Notes: generated by a model not told the origin, from the sequence alone. A stretch of DNA of 64,000 bases from Isoetes taiwanensis (GCA_021234155.1 JAJEKV010000326.1:64001-128000), one strand, 5' to 3'. Counted from the first letter of the stretch, positions 34,308 to 45,681 are shown. Numbers and translations are program-made.

Positions 34308-34753
34308 TGTTGATGTTTGGGGTTCTTGGCATCACCTTGCAGCAGCAGTCCATGACTGCCGAATGCCACAAGGCTGCCACAAATGCTCATGGATCAACAA
34401 AGAAGATGGGAAGAAACTCCAAGAACAAGAACAAAAGAAAGAATGAACAAAACATAATCATATTGATGCTCCAAAAGGAGGTGCTCCAAAACGTGAGCAA
34501 AAACCTTCACAATGAGAGGAAATGCTCTCTCTAAATAGTAGAGCAAAACCCTAACCCTAACTGACATCTCACCCTCCACAGATCTAGGCTAAATCTGGGC
34601 CATAGATCGTGGGGTCCAATATGACAAAGACATGTGGCCTATGCCACCTACCACATATGTGGGCTAAATCTGGGCCCTAGATCAAGTGGTCCAATGTGAT
34701 AAATACATGTGGCCTATGCCACTCATACATATGTTTAGCCCAAAGGGCTAACA
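34308..34753 (-). repeat. 3' LTR (left), 446 bp
   Basis: Identical to 38,438-38,883 base for base. On the minus strand it begins TGTTAGCCC and ends CATCAACA, the standard TG...CA form. A Lys/Asn-rich 75-codon frame inside the LTR (34,307-34,534, plus) is not a gene. Confidence 0.95.
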
Positions 34754-34770
34754 CTCCCCCCCACCACACC
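34754..34770 (-). other. Polypurine tract
   Basis: Minus strand GGTGTGGTGGGGGGGAG directly abuts the left LTR, as expected for the primer of plus-strand DNA synthesis. Confidence 0.85.
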
Positions 34771-34899
34771 AAACTATGTAGAACCTTTATAACATCAGGT
34801 TAAACATTTACAACAGTGTCCAAAGTGAGGGGAAGGAATGATAATGTCGCCGAAAATTCTTGACCCAAAAATGCCAATGTCGATGAAGTACCAAAATTA

Positions 34900-35400
34900 T
34901 GAGAGGTTGAGAAGGCTGTCACCACTTCTCTTGAACTTGCCACGAGCTCCTTGAAATCCATAGAAGTCGAATCTAATGTTGAGAAGGCTGTCACCACTTT
35001 TCATAGAGCTTGCCACGAGCTCCTTGAAATCCATAGAAGTCGAATTTAATTTTGAGAAGGCTGTCACCACTTCTCATAGAGCTTGCCACTTAGCTCCGAA
35101 TATATGCGCCAATCAAAGTGTCTTATAATGAGTTGAACAAAAATGAAAAAGCAAAAATTGTTGAAGGGGCGGAAGGCTCTAAGTCATCTTCACGCCATTT
35201 TTGAACTTGAAAAGTTGACAAGGAGTTGAACTTGAAAGAGTTGAAACATAAGTGATTGAGGGGGCGGAAGGCCCTAAGTCGTCTTCACGCCATTTGAACT
35301 TGAAAGAGTTTGAGCAGATAGTGGAACTTGAAGGAGTTGAAATTGAAGGGGCGGAAGGCCATTAGTCATCTTCACGCCATTGGTTGAACTTGAAAGAGGC
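34900..35400. repeat. Internal repeats of the LTR element
   Basis: Three copies of 'gagaaggctgtcaccacttctc ... cttgccacgagctcc' lie at about 34,908, 34,980 and 35,055. Three copies of 'gggcggaaggcnntnagtcatcttcacgccat' lie at about 35,166, 35,261 and 35,348. They fill the start of the internal region and replace coding sequence. Confidence 0.85.
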
Positions 35401-35929
35401 TCGACCGCCATGGATTATGGACGGCCAAAATGGATTGAAAAAGGTTGTCTCTCAAACGCCCTGCAGTTGGGTCGATGAGGTAAGCTTGAATGTTGAGGAA
35501 AGATTGCTGAAAAAAAAGGCCTACACACGCCAGCTGTGTGAGGTTTGTTGGTACAAGGGTGCAAAGAAGATCTCCAAGAATGCGACAAAAGATGAGGCGT
35601 CCCCCAAAATGTGCCAAAAATATGCTCAAGATACTTCTTGCGTCAAAAGTTGATTGAAAGTTGTGCTTGAAATCACGCCTTGAGGGGCCGTGACAGATTG
35701 TTGAACTCACGCCGTTGGGCCGTGATGTTTGAAGTCATAGTTGCATGAAATTTTACCTCCAAAGGCATAATAGTAGGACTAGATATTACGGTATGTGAAA
35801 AAAAAATGGCTTCAACATTAGAAGGGGTGAAAAATACCAAAAATGTGGGCCATGTGAAATATTCAAGTGTCCATGTCGAATTCTTCTAGGGAAAAATCAT
35901 AAAGGATGTCGTTAAAATAAAGCATGACA

Positions 35930-37000
35930 ATATGTTGACATTAAAAAGAAATGTGCCACGCCAAGGGATGGGCCGTGGGGTTTGATGGCATGAGGGCCGG
36001 AGGTATCTGATGTTGAGGTTAATGCCGTGGGGGCCGGGTTCACGCAGAGGCCACGCCCGCGGAGGTCTTTTGATGTTGAGTATACGCGTGGGGCCGTGGT
36101 TCACGCCGTGAAGATATTGAAGACTGGCCACGCCGCGATGGCCGTGGGCTTTACTACGGTTTTGCAGGCACGCCCGTAAGGTTTTGCAGATTGAAGCCAT
36201 GCCGTGATGGCCGTGGGGCTCTTGATGCTCTGACGGAAGAGATTGATGTTATGACGGGAAGAGGTTCTGATGGCAGAGAGGCCACGCCGTGATGGGCCGT
36301 GGGGTGCAAAGCCATGCCGTGAACTGTCATGGCCTTGAAGCTTGTTGCCGTGAGACTTTTGTGAAGCCACAACAAGGCCGTGGGTCGCTGAAGTTCTGGA
36401 GGGATGGGCCACGCCATGGGGTCCGCGGATTGCGGAGTCGCGTGATTGAAGAGATTGACCACGCCGTGACAGGCCGTGAAGGCAAAGAAAGCCGTGGAAA
36501 TGAAGCTAAATTTCGGTGGTTCCATAGCAAGATTTGTAAATATATTTCGTACCTTGAAGGAGGGGCGCTTTAGAGTGTTGTTTCAAAATTTGGAGTCTGT
36601 GAGCTGTGGATAATGGAGCTCTATTCAATTTAGCGGGTCAGAAGCCATGGAAAACTCGTAAAACTCGGGTGCTTGCTCTGTTTGTACTGAACGAACTGAT
36701 GCTTGCTTGAAAACCTGTGGTCACAGAGCTGGGCGTCACACTTCTCATACCGTGAAGGTTCTGAGGACTGGAAGCCATGCCCTGATGGCTGTGAATTTGT
36801 GTTGACGCAGACAAAAAGCCTTGAAGTTGAAAGATGTCTGGGCCAAATGCTCTGTTTGCTAGCCATGTCTCAACTAATAGCCCGTGGAGATTTTTTTTGT
36901 GCTTGCTGGACCCAGGCGGTGGAAAGCCATAGGCTACGAAGATTGAAATGTGGCCACGCCATTGTTGGGTCGTGATGAAGAGGGCAGAAACAAAGCCGCA
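35930..37000. repeat. GCCGTG/CACGCC-rich diffuse repeats
   Basis: The motifs 'ccacgccgtgatgggccgtggg' and variants recur every 30-70 bases (for example about 36,130, 36,195, 36,280, 36,410 and 36,460). No protein domain is visible. Confidence 0.75.
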
Positions 37001-38418
37001 AATTGCAAGGTTTGTAGGGATTCGGTGCTTGCCAAGCGTAAAATATGGGTGATTGCAAAAAGAGGCTTGAATGGATGCAGAGAAATTGTGCAGATGATTC
37101 GCTCCAAGGTCATGCAGCTGTGGAGCCTGAGAAATATCTGTGGCTGATTTATGGTCACAAAAATAGGATGATAGACTATGTGTCGCCGCTGGTGCTTGTC
37201 GTAGGCCGCTTCAGAACTGCGTGCAAATGTTGCTGAATAATAAATCGATGGGGCTGTTTAGGAAGATGGTAGCTAGCTGGATCTCATGGAACTGCAAATG
37301 ATATGGCCCCAGAAGATTGGATGCAGAAGATTGAGATCTGGATGCAAAGAATTTTGTTTGGTGCTTGTTTGCCAAGGCAAACCCATGCCACTAAGGTAAG
37401 ACCATGTTCCTGTGGAAAGATGCAGACTATTGGACTGAAACTTTGCCTGTGTTGTGCCATAAGATGGCTTATTTGTTCTCCAAGAATAGCCAAATGTGTT
37501 GAATCATTGATGAGGAAAGGAAGATCCCTGCAGTCGATTTGAACAAAAAGGGTGAAGTGCCCCTGTGTTATACCTGCTGTGTGCATAAAGCTCGAAAGCA
37601 GAGCATGAAATCAGAGTGTTGAATCACGATAGGCAGCTGCATGTTGCATCAAGACGGTGCCCTTGTTTTGCTGCAGTTCAGATAAAGTTGTGGCAGGCTG
37701 TGTGCAGGCCTTAAAACTCCAAGAAGACTTGGATGTGGTCTTGGATATCAATGAGTTGTGACTCACCCAGATGCTGAGCAACTGCAAAGAATAATTGTTT
37801 GTCTTCCAAACACTGGATTCCGCAGGGCAGGACTGGAGTTCGTCAAATTTGGGTCTTCTCGTTGATCATCTGTTCTTGTGGCTTGCTTGACGAAGCAAGG
37901 GCATACAAGCGCCGGTGATGTGGATTTGGTCTGAGGAAAAGCCCTATGTATCGATTTGAAATACAGGCATGTGTGCTTAAGCTGGCTTGAAGAACAGAGC
38001 TTGGCAATGATGCAGGCTGGAACCAAAAAGAAAAAGGCTTCAATAGACTCTGCCCAGAACAGAGCCCAAGCCCACAATTAATGCTGCAAAAATATTTGGA
38101 AGAGCCGTTGGGCCTCTTCTAGTGTTTCTTACTTGCCCAAAAATAGAATGTTGGTACCCAAAAAGAAACGTAATGCCGCTTAGCAGAAAAGAAAGTATCA
38201 GTAGATAGATAAAATCTCATCGTTGAAGAACGTAAATGTGGACAAATAAGAACTGTTCTGGCCAAAAACCAGTTTTGTCCCTTTCTACAGTGGGCAAATA
38301 CCAGAGATATACCAGAGATAGAATCTGAGGAAGTGTCTATCGTAGAACCATTTTTTTCCATAATAACTTTTGGAGATGCTTGAAATAAAAACAACAAATT
38401 GATCATGAGCGAAAGAGA

Positions 38419-38436
38419 CCCCGGCATGAGGCGCCA
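38419..38436 (-). other. Primer-binding site
   Basis: Minus strand TGGCGCCTCATGCCGGGG starts one base inside the right LTR. It begins with TGG, which pairs with a tRNA CCA end, and resembles the TGGCGCC-type sites of plant Gypsy elements. The matching tRNA was not identified. Confidence 0.85.
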
Positions 38437-38437
38437 G

Positions 38438-38883
38438 TGTTGATGTTTGGGGTTCTTGGCATCACCTTGCAGCAGCAGTCCATGACTGCCGAATGCCACA
38501 AGGCTGCCACAAATGCTCATGGATCAACAAAGAAGATGGGAAGAAACTCCAAGAACAAGAACAAAAGAAAGAATGAACAAAACATAATCATATTGATGCT
38601 CCAAAAGGAGGTGCTCCAAAACGTGAGCAAAAACCTTCACAATGAGAGGAAATGCTCTCTCTAAATAGTAGAGCAAAACCCTAACCCTAACTGACATCTC
38701 ACCCTCCACAGATCTAGGCTAAATCTGGGCCATAGATCGTGGGGTCCAATATGACAAAGACATGTGGCCTATGCCACCTACCACATATGTGGGCTAAATC
38801 TGGGCCCTAGATCAAGTGGTCCAATGTGATAAATACATGTGGCCTATGCCACTCATACATATGTTTAGCCCAAAGGGCTAACA
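38438..38883 (-). repeat. 5' LTR (right), 446 bp
   Basis: Exact copy of the left LTR, offset by 4,130 bases. Transcription would start here and run toward lower coordinates. Confidence 0.95.
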
Positions 38884-38888
38884 GTGAT
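38884..38888. repeat. 5-bp target-site duplication, right (GTGAT)
   Basis: Matches 34,303-34,307. Without the insertion the site reads atctatgtgattataagg. Confidence 0.95.
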
Positions 38889-39915
38889 TATAAGGTCTAT
38901 GATGCTCCCAGAATCTATATGATGCTCCCATCGTACAAATATGGGAAATTCTCTCCTGTGGCGACTACATCGCCATGGAAAGGCCCTCCGTCTGACTCGG
39001 ACTACTTGAGATGGACAAGTGTCCGGGTTAGGAACATGGAGGTGTCATTCATCGTCCTCTATGGGAATCCTATACAGCGGAAGCGTACATACATGTTAGC
39101 ACCTAGCAATCATACATAAAATAATATACCACCACGAAGGGTGGCCCATCCATCATCATCATCTACATGGTAATACAAGTACAAGATAACAAAGGCAATA
39201 TACCTTAAATAAGGGCTCTACCCTGGACTCAGACTCCATGGGGTCGACTGACATATACCATAAAATAAGGGCTCTACCCTGGGCTCAGACTCCATGGGAT
39301 CGACTGACGGTCAGGGCCTAAAGATAACAGCAGACAGAGGTATAACATGGCATTGGTTGGCATAGAACAGTGGATAGGGTAATCCACTCCATCTGCCCCT
39401 TGTGCACACTTTGCAGATATGTTGGAACATGCTATGGTGTGATTGTAGCCTTCCGGAGATGCAATCTCATGTAATGACCCTATGAAACTACTCCGGGTTA
39501 TATCTCCCCGGTCCGATGAGGCAGGTCAGGGAGGCATCCCCTCCCCAAAGTATGAGGATCCCTGGGTGTGCTAGAGAACACGTGCCACATCAGTGACCCC
39601 TCCATCCGTACCTGACTTAGTCCCCTAAATCTAAAGGCTGGCTCATCGCGCTCGTTCGAGCCCAAGACGTCTATATAGGCATGTCACTTGCGACCCAGGG
39701 AGTGTCAGACCCATACCCGGCCCACACTCAGTGACCGACTATAAGTCTAGCACACTATAGGAGTCTTGTAGCCAAGCTAGGCAAGACCCCACCTCCGTTT
39801 CACCATCGTACCTGTTGTCTAGTGCTGAATCACAACATAGCATCCCCAGCCAGGTGGGCTATTGTGCACAGGCCGCATTTACTGGGTCTTAAAGGCTCTA
39901 GCTAGAGACATCTCT
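38889..39915. mobile_element. Gypsy-type LTR-like region, copy 2
   Basis: Diverged relative of 25,900-27,060. It also has an internal duplication: 'aataagggctctaccctgga/gctcagactccatgggg' occurs at about 39,208 and 39,263. Internal coding sequence is absent, so it may be a solo or truncated LTR; it ends where LINE-C begins. Confidence 0.4.
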
Positions 39916-39920
39916 ACTTA

Positions 39921-41757
39921 TGGAATAGAACAGAATAGAATAGATTTTTTATCGTCCACGGAGACCAATTGGCCTATGGGACCCAAACGAAAAGAGAGCA
40001 GCAAGCGTATTATTGTCAGGATGAAAAAACCCCCGCCCCGAAGGGTTCTTGAGGGAAAAACCTTAGCAAAAATAAACATGTTGGTATACTGTACAATTGT
40101 ATAGGACAGTTCAATACTGTCCCGGAAGACACAACTGAGTCCGTGCATCCATAACCTCCTGGAGATATGACCCCAACAAGCCCACTGACGCCGTATTCAA
40201 TAACTCATGCAACGGCTGGCCAGACACTAGTAATCGAACATATCGCACTCGGATATGGGCAAATGCTGGGCAGATCTGGAGGGCATGACATTGATCTTCA
40301 ATGGCGTCTTGGTGGCAACACTGGCAAAGCCTGTCCTCCCGTGCTTCCTGAGCCCAATGTCCTGCCTCAATGCGAAGGCGATGTGCACCCGTGCGAATGG
40401 AAGTTATAAGTCTGCGCTTCTTCATGGGCAAATGGGGTGTACAAGTACTGGTGTGGGCCTCTCGTGAGCCTAGGATTGACTTGCTGCTGATAGTGTGCCA
40501 GCTTAACGTGCGTCAGTACATCTACATCCCAGAGCTTGCGAAGAACAGTAGCATCTAGATACAGTTTAAGTGCCTTGTGATCCTTCTTTGTCCGTACCTG
40601 TACGCATCTGTTTGCCTGTACACCCCAACGTGAGAACCACTAAGCTTGCTTGTCCTTCCAATGGGCTTTGAGGCGTTGGGGACCCATCGCTATAACTAAG
40701 CAAGGTTGGGTAAACGTGCATCACCCATAGCGACCACCTTCTGGAAGTAAATAATATGGCGCTCCAATGGAGCGCATTGAAGGGGTAAAAAACCTATCTC
40801 CTGGAGTAGGATCTGGTATGGAACTGTGGACTTTACCCCAAGAGCCCGTGCCAAGAAGGCTTTCTGCACCTGCTCGAGGTCATTCCAGGTGTTGAGGGAT
40901 ATCACTGGACCCCATACTTCTGCCCCATACAAGAGAACCGGCTCGACCAAGGCCCTAAATAAGTGTGACTGGTGGCCCCAGGCATACAACTCTGCCTTGT
41001 GGCTGTTGTTCTGCATGGCATATAGTGCTTTCCAACCCGCCATGACCCGCAACCTGATGGCAGCATCCCAATAGGTGGTAGTAGAGAACTCGATCCCCAA
41101 GTACTTGTAGGTCGGAGCCACATCTACATTTTATCCCTGGTAAGTGAATGAGGGAAGCCTTGGCTGATGGGATGATGAAACTAGCAGCACCCTAGTTTTG
41201 GCCAAGTTAACTCGCATGCCAGTGAACCGACAAAAAGTGTCAAGAGCATCCAGGTGATGTTGCATGTCCTCTGGAGTATAGGCCAGGAGGTTGACATCGT
41301 CAGCATATATGAGTTGCCAGATTGTGTGATGCATGAGATGGGCGCCTGCACCTCCGTGCTCAGAAAGCCAATCTTCCAGCTGGTCAATGTATAGGCCAAA
41401 GAGTGTGGGGGAGAGGGGGCAACCCTGACGTACTCCAATATTACTGATTATCGGCCGTTCTGATGATGTGATATGGCCTGAGCATGCCTTGTATAGCCTG
41501 TATATTGCATACTGCAAGTCAAGGGGGGCCCCAGCTGCTGCAATCTGTCCCATAACTTGTCCCGGGGCACTGTGTCAAAAACTTTTGCGAAATCCACAAA
41601 ACAACAATAGAGGTTCTGTCGGCGATTCCTCCTATCCTCAATCAGGGTGCGCAGAGTGAAGCTATGATCAATGGTGGAATGCCTAGGCAGAAAGCCTGCT
41701 TGTGTGAGAGCTCGCACATCTGCCTCCTCTGCCCATATTGTCAGCCGCTGGTCTGAA
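39921..41757 (-). mobile_element. LINE-C: 5'-truncated non-LTR retrotransposon
   Basis: About 1.84 kb on the minus strand with RT palm/thumb, C-terminal Cys/His region, and a 3' end with core 'cataggccaattggtctccg' and an (attct)n-type tail (39,946-39,923 read on the minus strand). The 5' end starts inside RT at about 41,757, the usual outcome of incomplete reverse transcription. No target duplication could be recognised. Confidence 0.8.
40111..41755 (-). pseudogene. LINE-C reverse transcriptase, C-terminal part
   Basis: From 41,755: QAGFLPRHSTIDHSFTLRTL, then FVDFAKVFDTVPRDKLWDRL, then a frameshift near 41,500. GVRQGCPLSPTLFGLYIDQL follows, then the catalytic LIYADDVNLLAYTPEDMQ (intact YADD) and FCRFTGMRVNLAKTRVLLVS. 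A stop near 41,130 precedes YKYLGIEFSTTTYWDAAIRL and LLYGAEVWGPVISLNTWNDL. The C-terminus has LITSIRTGAHRLRIEAGHWA and CQCCHQDAIEDQCHALQICP, a CxxC...H...C zinc-type motif. It is the least damaged RT of the LINE-A/B/C family here. Confidence 0.8.
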
Positions 41758-41870
41758 AAACTAGAATTTATACTAGCTATACTTTTGGACTTGGAAACGC
41801 AGGTAATAACTTAGTTGTATTGGAACAATCTTTGAATTTCTTATAAAACTTTAGATACTTCTATCTAGGT

Positions 41871-42780
41871 ATGCTTTCTATGTTGAAGGAGATGAACTTC
41901 TTAATAAAACTTGCTCAAAAACGGACTATGTATATTGCTGAATATGTACGTGCAAGGAAGATGATACTTATTATTGCCTTGAAATACCTGTATCCCATTT
42001 TGCCAAATATGCCATATGACAAAGAGAAGTTTGTGCTATGGAACAACTTGGTTGAGGTTGGTGACAATAAGAGCATTCTGGAATTTGATGCAAAGGATAC
42101 AGTATGCATTAAGGTACACTCCAGACTAGTTTAGGTATGATACGGGGCCACTTCGTGTTTCACTGATTTTATTCATCTTAAATTTCCTAAATATCGTCAA
42201 TTTTGCAATGTAGATGTATACAAAGAATCGACATACCAGAGATCGTCTTGTTCGTTCAATTCATGTAAGCAAAGATGCATTTGCTGAAATTATATTAAAA
42301 GTGAGGCAAAACCTCAAAGACATTGCTATTGCTTTGGCAAAAGAAATAGAAGAGCATTTTCCAAAAGAAGAACTCTTGGATGCCATATCTATTGTATATC
42401 CACAGTTTTGGGATAACTCTAGAGGGCTGCAAACAGTGCAAGACGACTATAAATATAAGCTCATAATCCTCAAGAATCATTTTTCCAAAACTGTTGTTAT
42501 CAGATCAGAATTCTTTGATGGTGTTATAGACTGTGAGGCATTATTGGAACAATCCCAATGCTTTGGGAAAACTATGTGGGCTCAATGTGCTGAACTTGAA
42601 GAATCTAAGTTATTTGGGGCAATTACACGTTTATGGAAATGGTTTAGAACTATATGCATCCAGTTTAGAACTTATCTAAAACTCAGGTTGGATGATATAC
42701 TTAGGAGTTTTGACCACTCTCTAAGCCTGGCTTATAAGAGTTTTAACTCCTCCATACTTATCGTATGGTGGTGTTCCTAG
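41871..42780 (+). pseudogene. Two-exon gene fragment, possibly hAT/ZNF862-like
   Basis: Exon 1 (to 42,113) reads MLSMLKEMNFLIKLAQKRTM and ends at aag|gtacac. Exon 2 starts at 42,214 after tgcaatgtag, in the same phase, so a 100-base intron fits. Exon 2 carries RHTRDRLVRSIHVSKDAFAE and HFPKEELLDAISIVYPQFW. The 'L..I...L...I..FP.EELLDA..IVYPQ.W' pattern recalls the C-terminal part of hAT-derived plant and animal proteins, but I am not certain. The coding quality fades after about 42,640. The 5' end is cut by LINE-C at 41,757. Confidence 0.4.
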
Positions 42781-43930
42781 TCAAACCTCACTAGAACTCA
42801 AAGGCCTTGCCTTGCAATATAGAGCAATAAAACCCTTAATTATGTGCTCGCACTATTTTATTTATTTTTATAGAGTCAAAGATTCTAATAACTTTAGTAG
42901 TTGACGATAACTGGCTTCCATAGCCTAACACCCATGTAATGCATCATCAAATTCTAATTTGATTTGCAAAAGAGGTTATATGCACATGTTAAAGGCATGT
43001 GCAACATAAGAAGTTGCCCCCTAAGGTGCAACCCTTTACAGTTTCCAAGTACATGTCGTCAAGGCAACATGTATGAGTGACGTGGCAATATAATATACGT
43101 ATTCGTACCGTACATTATGCTAGAACGTCATAATCTCCCCACCTTGAAGTGATGTTGTCCGCTGCAATGAGTCTCCCCACCTTGGACACCTGCATGATCC
43201 TTGCAACTCATTTTATACATGCAATTTTTAACATTTACCTCGGGGTAATATTTAAGTTGATTATTATAATCACATCCTTTATTTCGTAACTTGTTATAAT
43301 AAGATAATTTCTCAACCAACACTTAAATTAACACTTAATATTCACAAAACTTTATAATTTTCACACTTACTATTCACAAAAATTTTTAAAATTTTATAAT
43401 TTAAAGGTCTGTTTCATCTCCTTGCAACACATTATGCCAAAATATGTACTGTAAATCTTTGCAGTGCGACCCTCCTGCCCCTTAAATCATTCTACTTGCC
43501 TGAAGGTTCAAACACTACATTACTACACATTTATTTATTAGAAGATATGGTTATTAGGAAACCACCCATTTAATTACAATTAATTTAACTACATGAATGC
43601 AAGACTAATCTCCCGACATAGGAAGAGGATGCTTCTTCCATCGTGGCTGGGGAGACAGCGCCCTATAATGCCTAAGATGATATCTAATGCCTACACCTTT
43701 CGTCGCCCTTGGCGTAGAGGATGGCTTCCTCCCGTAGTGGCCATAGACTCAAGGTATTTTCCTATCAATGCATGATCCTATATGACCTCTTATCTCTCAA
43801 TTTTGTCTACTTCCGTGGCGTCCGAAGTAGACTTCTTAATCTACTTTCCACTCACCTATCCGTTCGGTGTCGACTACTTCGGTGACGAGTCGACCCTTGT
43901 ATTGCTCCATACATTGGGAGTACTGTTTCT
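42781..43930. other. No supported gene
   Basis: AT-rich, short frames only. It may include non-coding parts of the Gypsy remnant that follows, but no LTR boundaries are recognisable. Confidence 0.4.
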
Positions 43931-43931
43931 C

Positions 43932-44018
43932 AAGATCTGATTGTAGTACTTTTAATATCTTGATGACACAGTTCTTCAAAAAAAAAAAAAAAAAAAAAAG
44001 AAGATCTGATTGTAGTAC
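43932..44018 (+). mobile_element. Tiny poly(A)-tailed retroposed insertion with 18-bp TSD
   Basis: The 18 bases aagatctgattgtagtac occur at 43,932-43,949 and 44,001-44,018. Between them lie 28 bases (ttttaatatcttgatgacac, then agttcttc) and about 22 A ending in G. Identical direct repeats flanking a short poly(A)-tailed piece are the signature of LINE-type retroposition. The inserted body is too short to identify. Confidence 0.8.
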
Positions 44019-44029
44019 CTACGTGGCGT

Positions 44030-44460
44030 CTTCCACTGGTAAATGCATCCATTTCACTAGGTATTGGAGAAATTGAGATCTTCTTGTCTTCTTGATGAAT
44101 AGGATAGGCACCCCAAATAGGGAGACGCTAGGTCTTATAAACCCTAAGTCTAACAACTCTTGCAATTGCGTTTTCAATTCTGCCAACTCCTAAGGTGTCA
44201 TTCTGTACGGTGCCTTACTTGTGGGCTTAGTCCCTGGTTCCAGTGCTATTTCGCACTTGACTCCCCTGTATGGAGGAAATTGCTTGATGTCATCTGGGAA
44301 TAAATCATGAAATTCCTTCACTAGCTTGGCTATTTGCTTCGGCAGCTTGTTCAATGCTTTGTCCTCCTTGTATTTCTCTATTTCTGGCTCCTCAACTTCG
44401 AGGCAATTTCTCTACTCATACTTTGGTGTAGTTTGAATCTCCCGCTTGCCCGTTGTCCTT
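44030..44460 (-). pseudogene. Ty3/Gypsy reverse transcriptase start (remnant)
   Basis: Minus strand, read from about 44,260 with one stop: [20 protein letters not shown], then [14 protein letters not shown]. This is the start of Gypsy RT (usual form ELxELKxQLxELLxKGFIRPSxSPWGAPVLFVKKKDG). The catalytic palm is absent. The mini-retroposon at 43,932-44,018 lies just beyond. Confidence 0.65.
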
Positions 44461-44599
44461 GAAGCTGACCTGTTTCTTATTCTGCTTCCCATAATTGCAT
44501 TGTACCGTGGTCTAGCAAATGCTGGGCTCGTTGCTCTCGGACTATAGCTTCCGGTAGCTTTTCCCTTATCCTGATAGTACTGTTACTTTTGTCCACTGC

Positions 44600-45380
44600 T
44601 CTGGGGACTTGTTCAGCTCAAGACCTTGGACTCTGCTTCTGACACTGTTTTGGGGTTGATAGCTCTCACCAGCTTCATGATCTCATCATTCAAGCCCTCA
44701 ATATACCCCTCCACTGCGTGTTTTTCACTCAACTTTGGCACATACAGTCTTAGTCTCATAAATTCTTCGGTATACTTCTGTACCATCTTATTGCCCTGCT
44801 CCAATCTATAAAACTACTGTATCGTGTGGCACTTGTGTTCCCTCGGCATGTAATGGCGCTTAGATGCCTTGGAGAACTTCTTGAATCTGCAGCTACCCCT
44901 GCTCAACCCATGGGCCTTGGTATAGCCTTTCCACCAAATTATGTCGCTCCTTTGAGGCTAGTTGTAGCTACCCTGCCCCTGCCCTTGTCCTTGTCCTTCA
45001 CCATAAGCGTTCCCATACTCTCTCATCTCGTATAACCAAGCTCCGGCTTCCATTCCTGACCTGTTATCCCCTGAGAATTGCTCTAACTTCCTGGCTTTCC
45101 ACACATTGCTCAATGGGGAGTCGACTTTCTTCTGATCGTCGGCCCCGTTTCTGCTCTTCTCTCGGTTTCGATCGCCCCGGCGGTCTTCTGATCATTATCC
45201 TGCTCCTCTGATTCCGAGTCAGAGTCGAAACTGCTGTTGGAGGAGTCCGTGCTGGGGGATGTCCTTCGATTTATCTTCCTTCCCTTATCTGCTCGCTCAG
45301 GTGCTGAGGTAACTAGACGTTCTGATCTGGAGCGACTAAGACAAAGGAAATGACATGAAAAATTAAAACAATAAAGCAAA
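44600..45380 (-). pseudogene. Ty3/Gypsy Gag remnant, minus strand
   Basis: From about 45,380: a charged Ser-rich N-terminus (SPSTDSSNSSFDSDSESEEQ), then at 44,804-44,613 MEQGNKMVQKYTEEFMRLRL, AVEGYIEGLNDEIMKLVRA and VSEAESKVLS, matching the core of Retrotrans_gag. Together with the RT start downstream it marks one minus-strand Gypsy copy; most of the protease-zinc-finger interval is scrambled by stops. Confidence 0.6.
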
Positions 45381-45459
45381 AAGAAACAGGGTGACAGAAC
45401 CAATAAGGAAATTATGAAATATTTGGAGCAAAGGGGGAAATAGAAAACCGATCCCAAAA

Positions 45460-45681
45460 AGAGATTAAAGAACTATAGAGATACTGACATGGGAAACACC
45501 AAATACATAAAGCAAAATAGAGAACAAAGAAAGAATGAACTAAAGCATTAAAAGAGAATCTAAGACTAACTAATAAAGGAAACACGCAGAAGAGAAAGGA
45601 CATATAAAGAACAGAAGCAAATGGAAAAATAGAGAAATAAACCAAGGCGATTCCAGAAATTAAACAAAAGAAAGAGGAAAC
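45460..45681 (+). promoter_or_regulatory. Probable LINE-D 5' untranslated region
   Basis: A-rich sequence between the Gypsy remnant and the intact ORF1 start. The exact 5' end of LINE-D is not visible; no tandem promoter units are seen. Confidence 0.35.

Larger units (their letters stand above)
34308..38883 (-). mobile_element. Young non-autonomous LTR retrotransposon (LARD-like)
   Basis: Complete structure of 4,576 bases: two identical 446-bp LTRs, a primer-binding site, a polypurine tract, and a 5-bp target duplication GTGAT. The PBS next to the right LTR and the purine tract (minus strand) next to the left LTR set the orientation as minus. The 3.68-kb internal region has no Gag, protease, RT or integrase motif in any frame; it is made of short repeats rich in 'cacgcc/gccgtg'. 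Such elements rely on proteins from an autonomous relative. Zero differences between LTRs imply very recent insertion. Confidence 0.93.

Noticed and set aside
34307-34534. 75-codon ORF found twice, identically, at 34,307 and 38,437
   Set aside because: It lies wholly within the LTR in antisense to the element; its identity only reflects LTR identity.
36154-36525. Open frames in the LTR element interior (both strands)
   Set aside because: Low-complexity translations of GCCGTG/CACGCC repeats without a Gag-Pol motif.
43950-44000. U6 snRNA origin of the tiny poly(A)-tailed insert, suggested by gatgacaca
   Set aside because: Only nine bases resemble U6; too short to claim.
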